A stretch of DNA of 64,000 nt from assembly GCA_030710605.1 (NCBI GenBank), contig CP092880.1, forward strand, positions 13,185,639-13,249,638, read 5' to 3'. This stretch comes from Cordylochernes scorpioides (lineage: Eukaryota; Arthropoda; Arachnida; Pseudoscorpiones; Chernetidae). This document shows, piece after piece, positions 63,703 to 64,000 of the stretch; position 1 is the stretch's first letter, and every line of letters starts with the position of its first letter. The position numbers and the translations under genes are program-made. The notes under the pieces were generated by a model. That model saw only the letters and a program-made list of their open reading frames with translations. It was not told the origin of the DNA and made no database searches.

Positions 63703-64000
63703 AGCCACACCACCACTCACGCGACCATCTCAGATGTTTCCTACTGTAGAAGTACTTTAGTGGCCGAAAGAGTTAGAGATTTGTGACTCAAAGCTTCGTT
63801 CCCATACATAGAGTTTAGCTCAGAATAAATCACAGTGGCTGAAATGTCTCCGGACCTAAAAAGGAACTCTATCATCAACCGTTGTCGGATTCTTATGTTT
63901 ACTTTAGGCTGTATATCTGAAAAATACAAAAGATATTCTAATTATTATTGCATATTTGAAAAGAGGAATGCTCATTCAATTAGAAAACATCATTTTCATG
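63703..64000. other. No gene seen
   Basis: A 62-codon minus-strand frame at 63741-63929 (..IEFLFRSGDISATVIYSELN..) is suggestive of a transposase N-terminus but too short to call. Confidence 0.3.

Overview
This window is repeat-dense, AT-rich nuclear DNA from a metazoan, most likely an arthropod. The evidence is BEL/Pao and copia retrotransposons, Tc1/mariner and pogo-type DNA transposons, a tRNA-Gly with a Pol III T-run, a U2 snRNA fragment, tRNA-headed SINEs and many microsatellites. I suspect a chelicerate, but that rests on the flavour of the transposons only. I see no convincing intact host protein-coding gene. Most open frames are antisense readings of transposons or readings through tandem repeats. 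One assembly gap lies at 52451-52861.

Layout. 0-2.1 kb: 5' part of a BEL/Pao element on the minus strand (LTR, primer-binding site, open gag-protease frame running off the left edge). 3.9-15 kb: MITE, foldback (palindromic) repeats, a minisatellite and transposase relics, including a 96-bp perfect inverted repeat at 14.5-14.7 kb. 15.1-16.8 kb: a 53-bp satellite split by a deleted mariner. 19.0-20.5 kb: pogo-like MITE, broken Tc1 gene, mariner end. 21.0-23.3 kb: a nested stack of a ribozyme-bearing repeat, solo LTRs with 4-bp target duplications, and a foldback element. 23.3-26.4 kb: a GC-richer block of decayed plus-strand coding sequence that I cannot identify. 26.9-39.5 kb: a Helitron-like insertion, more copies of the same solo LTR, tRNA-Gly, ribozyme-bearing palindromes and a 1.4-kb tandem domain. 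40-48 kb: palindromes and retroposon tails. 47.35-48.04 and 53.61-54.34 kb: two copies of a miniature LTR element (TRIM) primed by tRNA-Ala. 48.28-52.18 kb: a copia element with nearly identical LTRs but a broken polyprotein lacking its RT core. 57.4-59.2 kb: a MITE whose terminal 76 bp has expanded to about 23 tandem copies. 61-63.7 kb: Helitron-like ends, a SINE and an LTR-like GC-rich block.

The most interesting theme is RNA-level. Several unrelated-looking dispersed repeats carry the layout of a minimal hammerhead ribozyme: CUGANGA core, stem II hairpin, GAAA, a tiny self-complementary stem III, then a cleavage triplet. One copy (21629-21670) has perfect stems I and II. Another (46711-46750) shows a compensatory change in stem II. 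Hammerheads of this minimal type are known from Penelope-like elements and retrozymes. Here they sit in foldback repeats, often one per arm. A second theme is elements that must move or amplify with borrowed machinery: TRIMs, deleted mariner, RT-less copia, MITEs, and a retroposon family ending in a hairpin, AATAAAG and a (TTG)n tail. All coordinates were read by eye.
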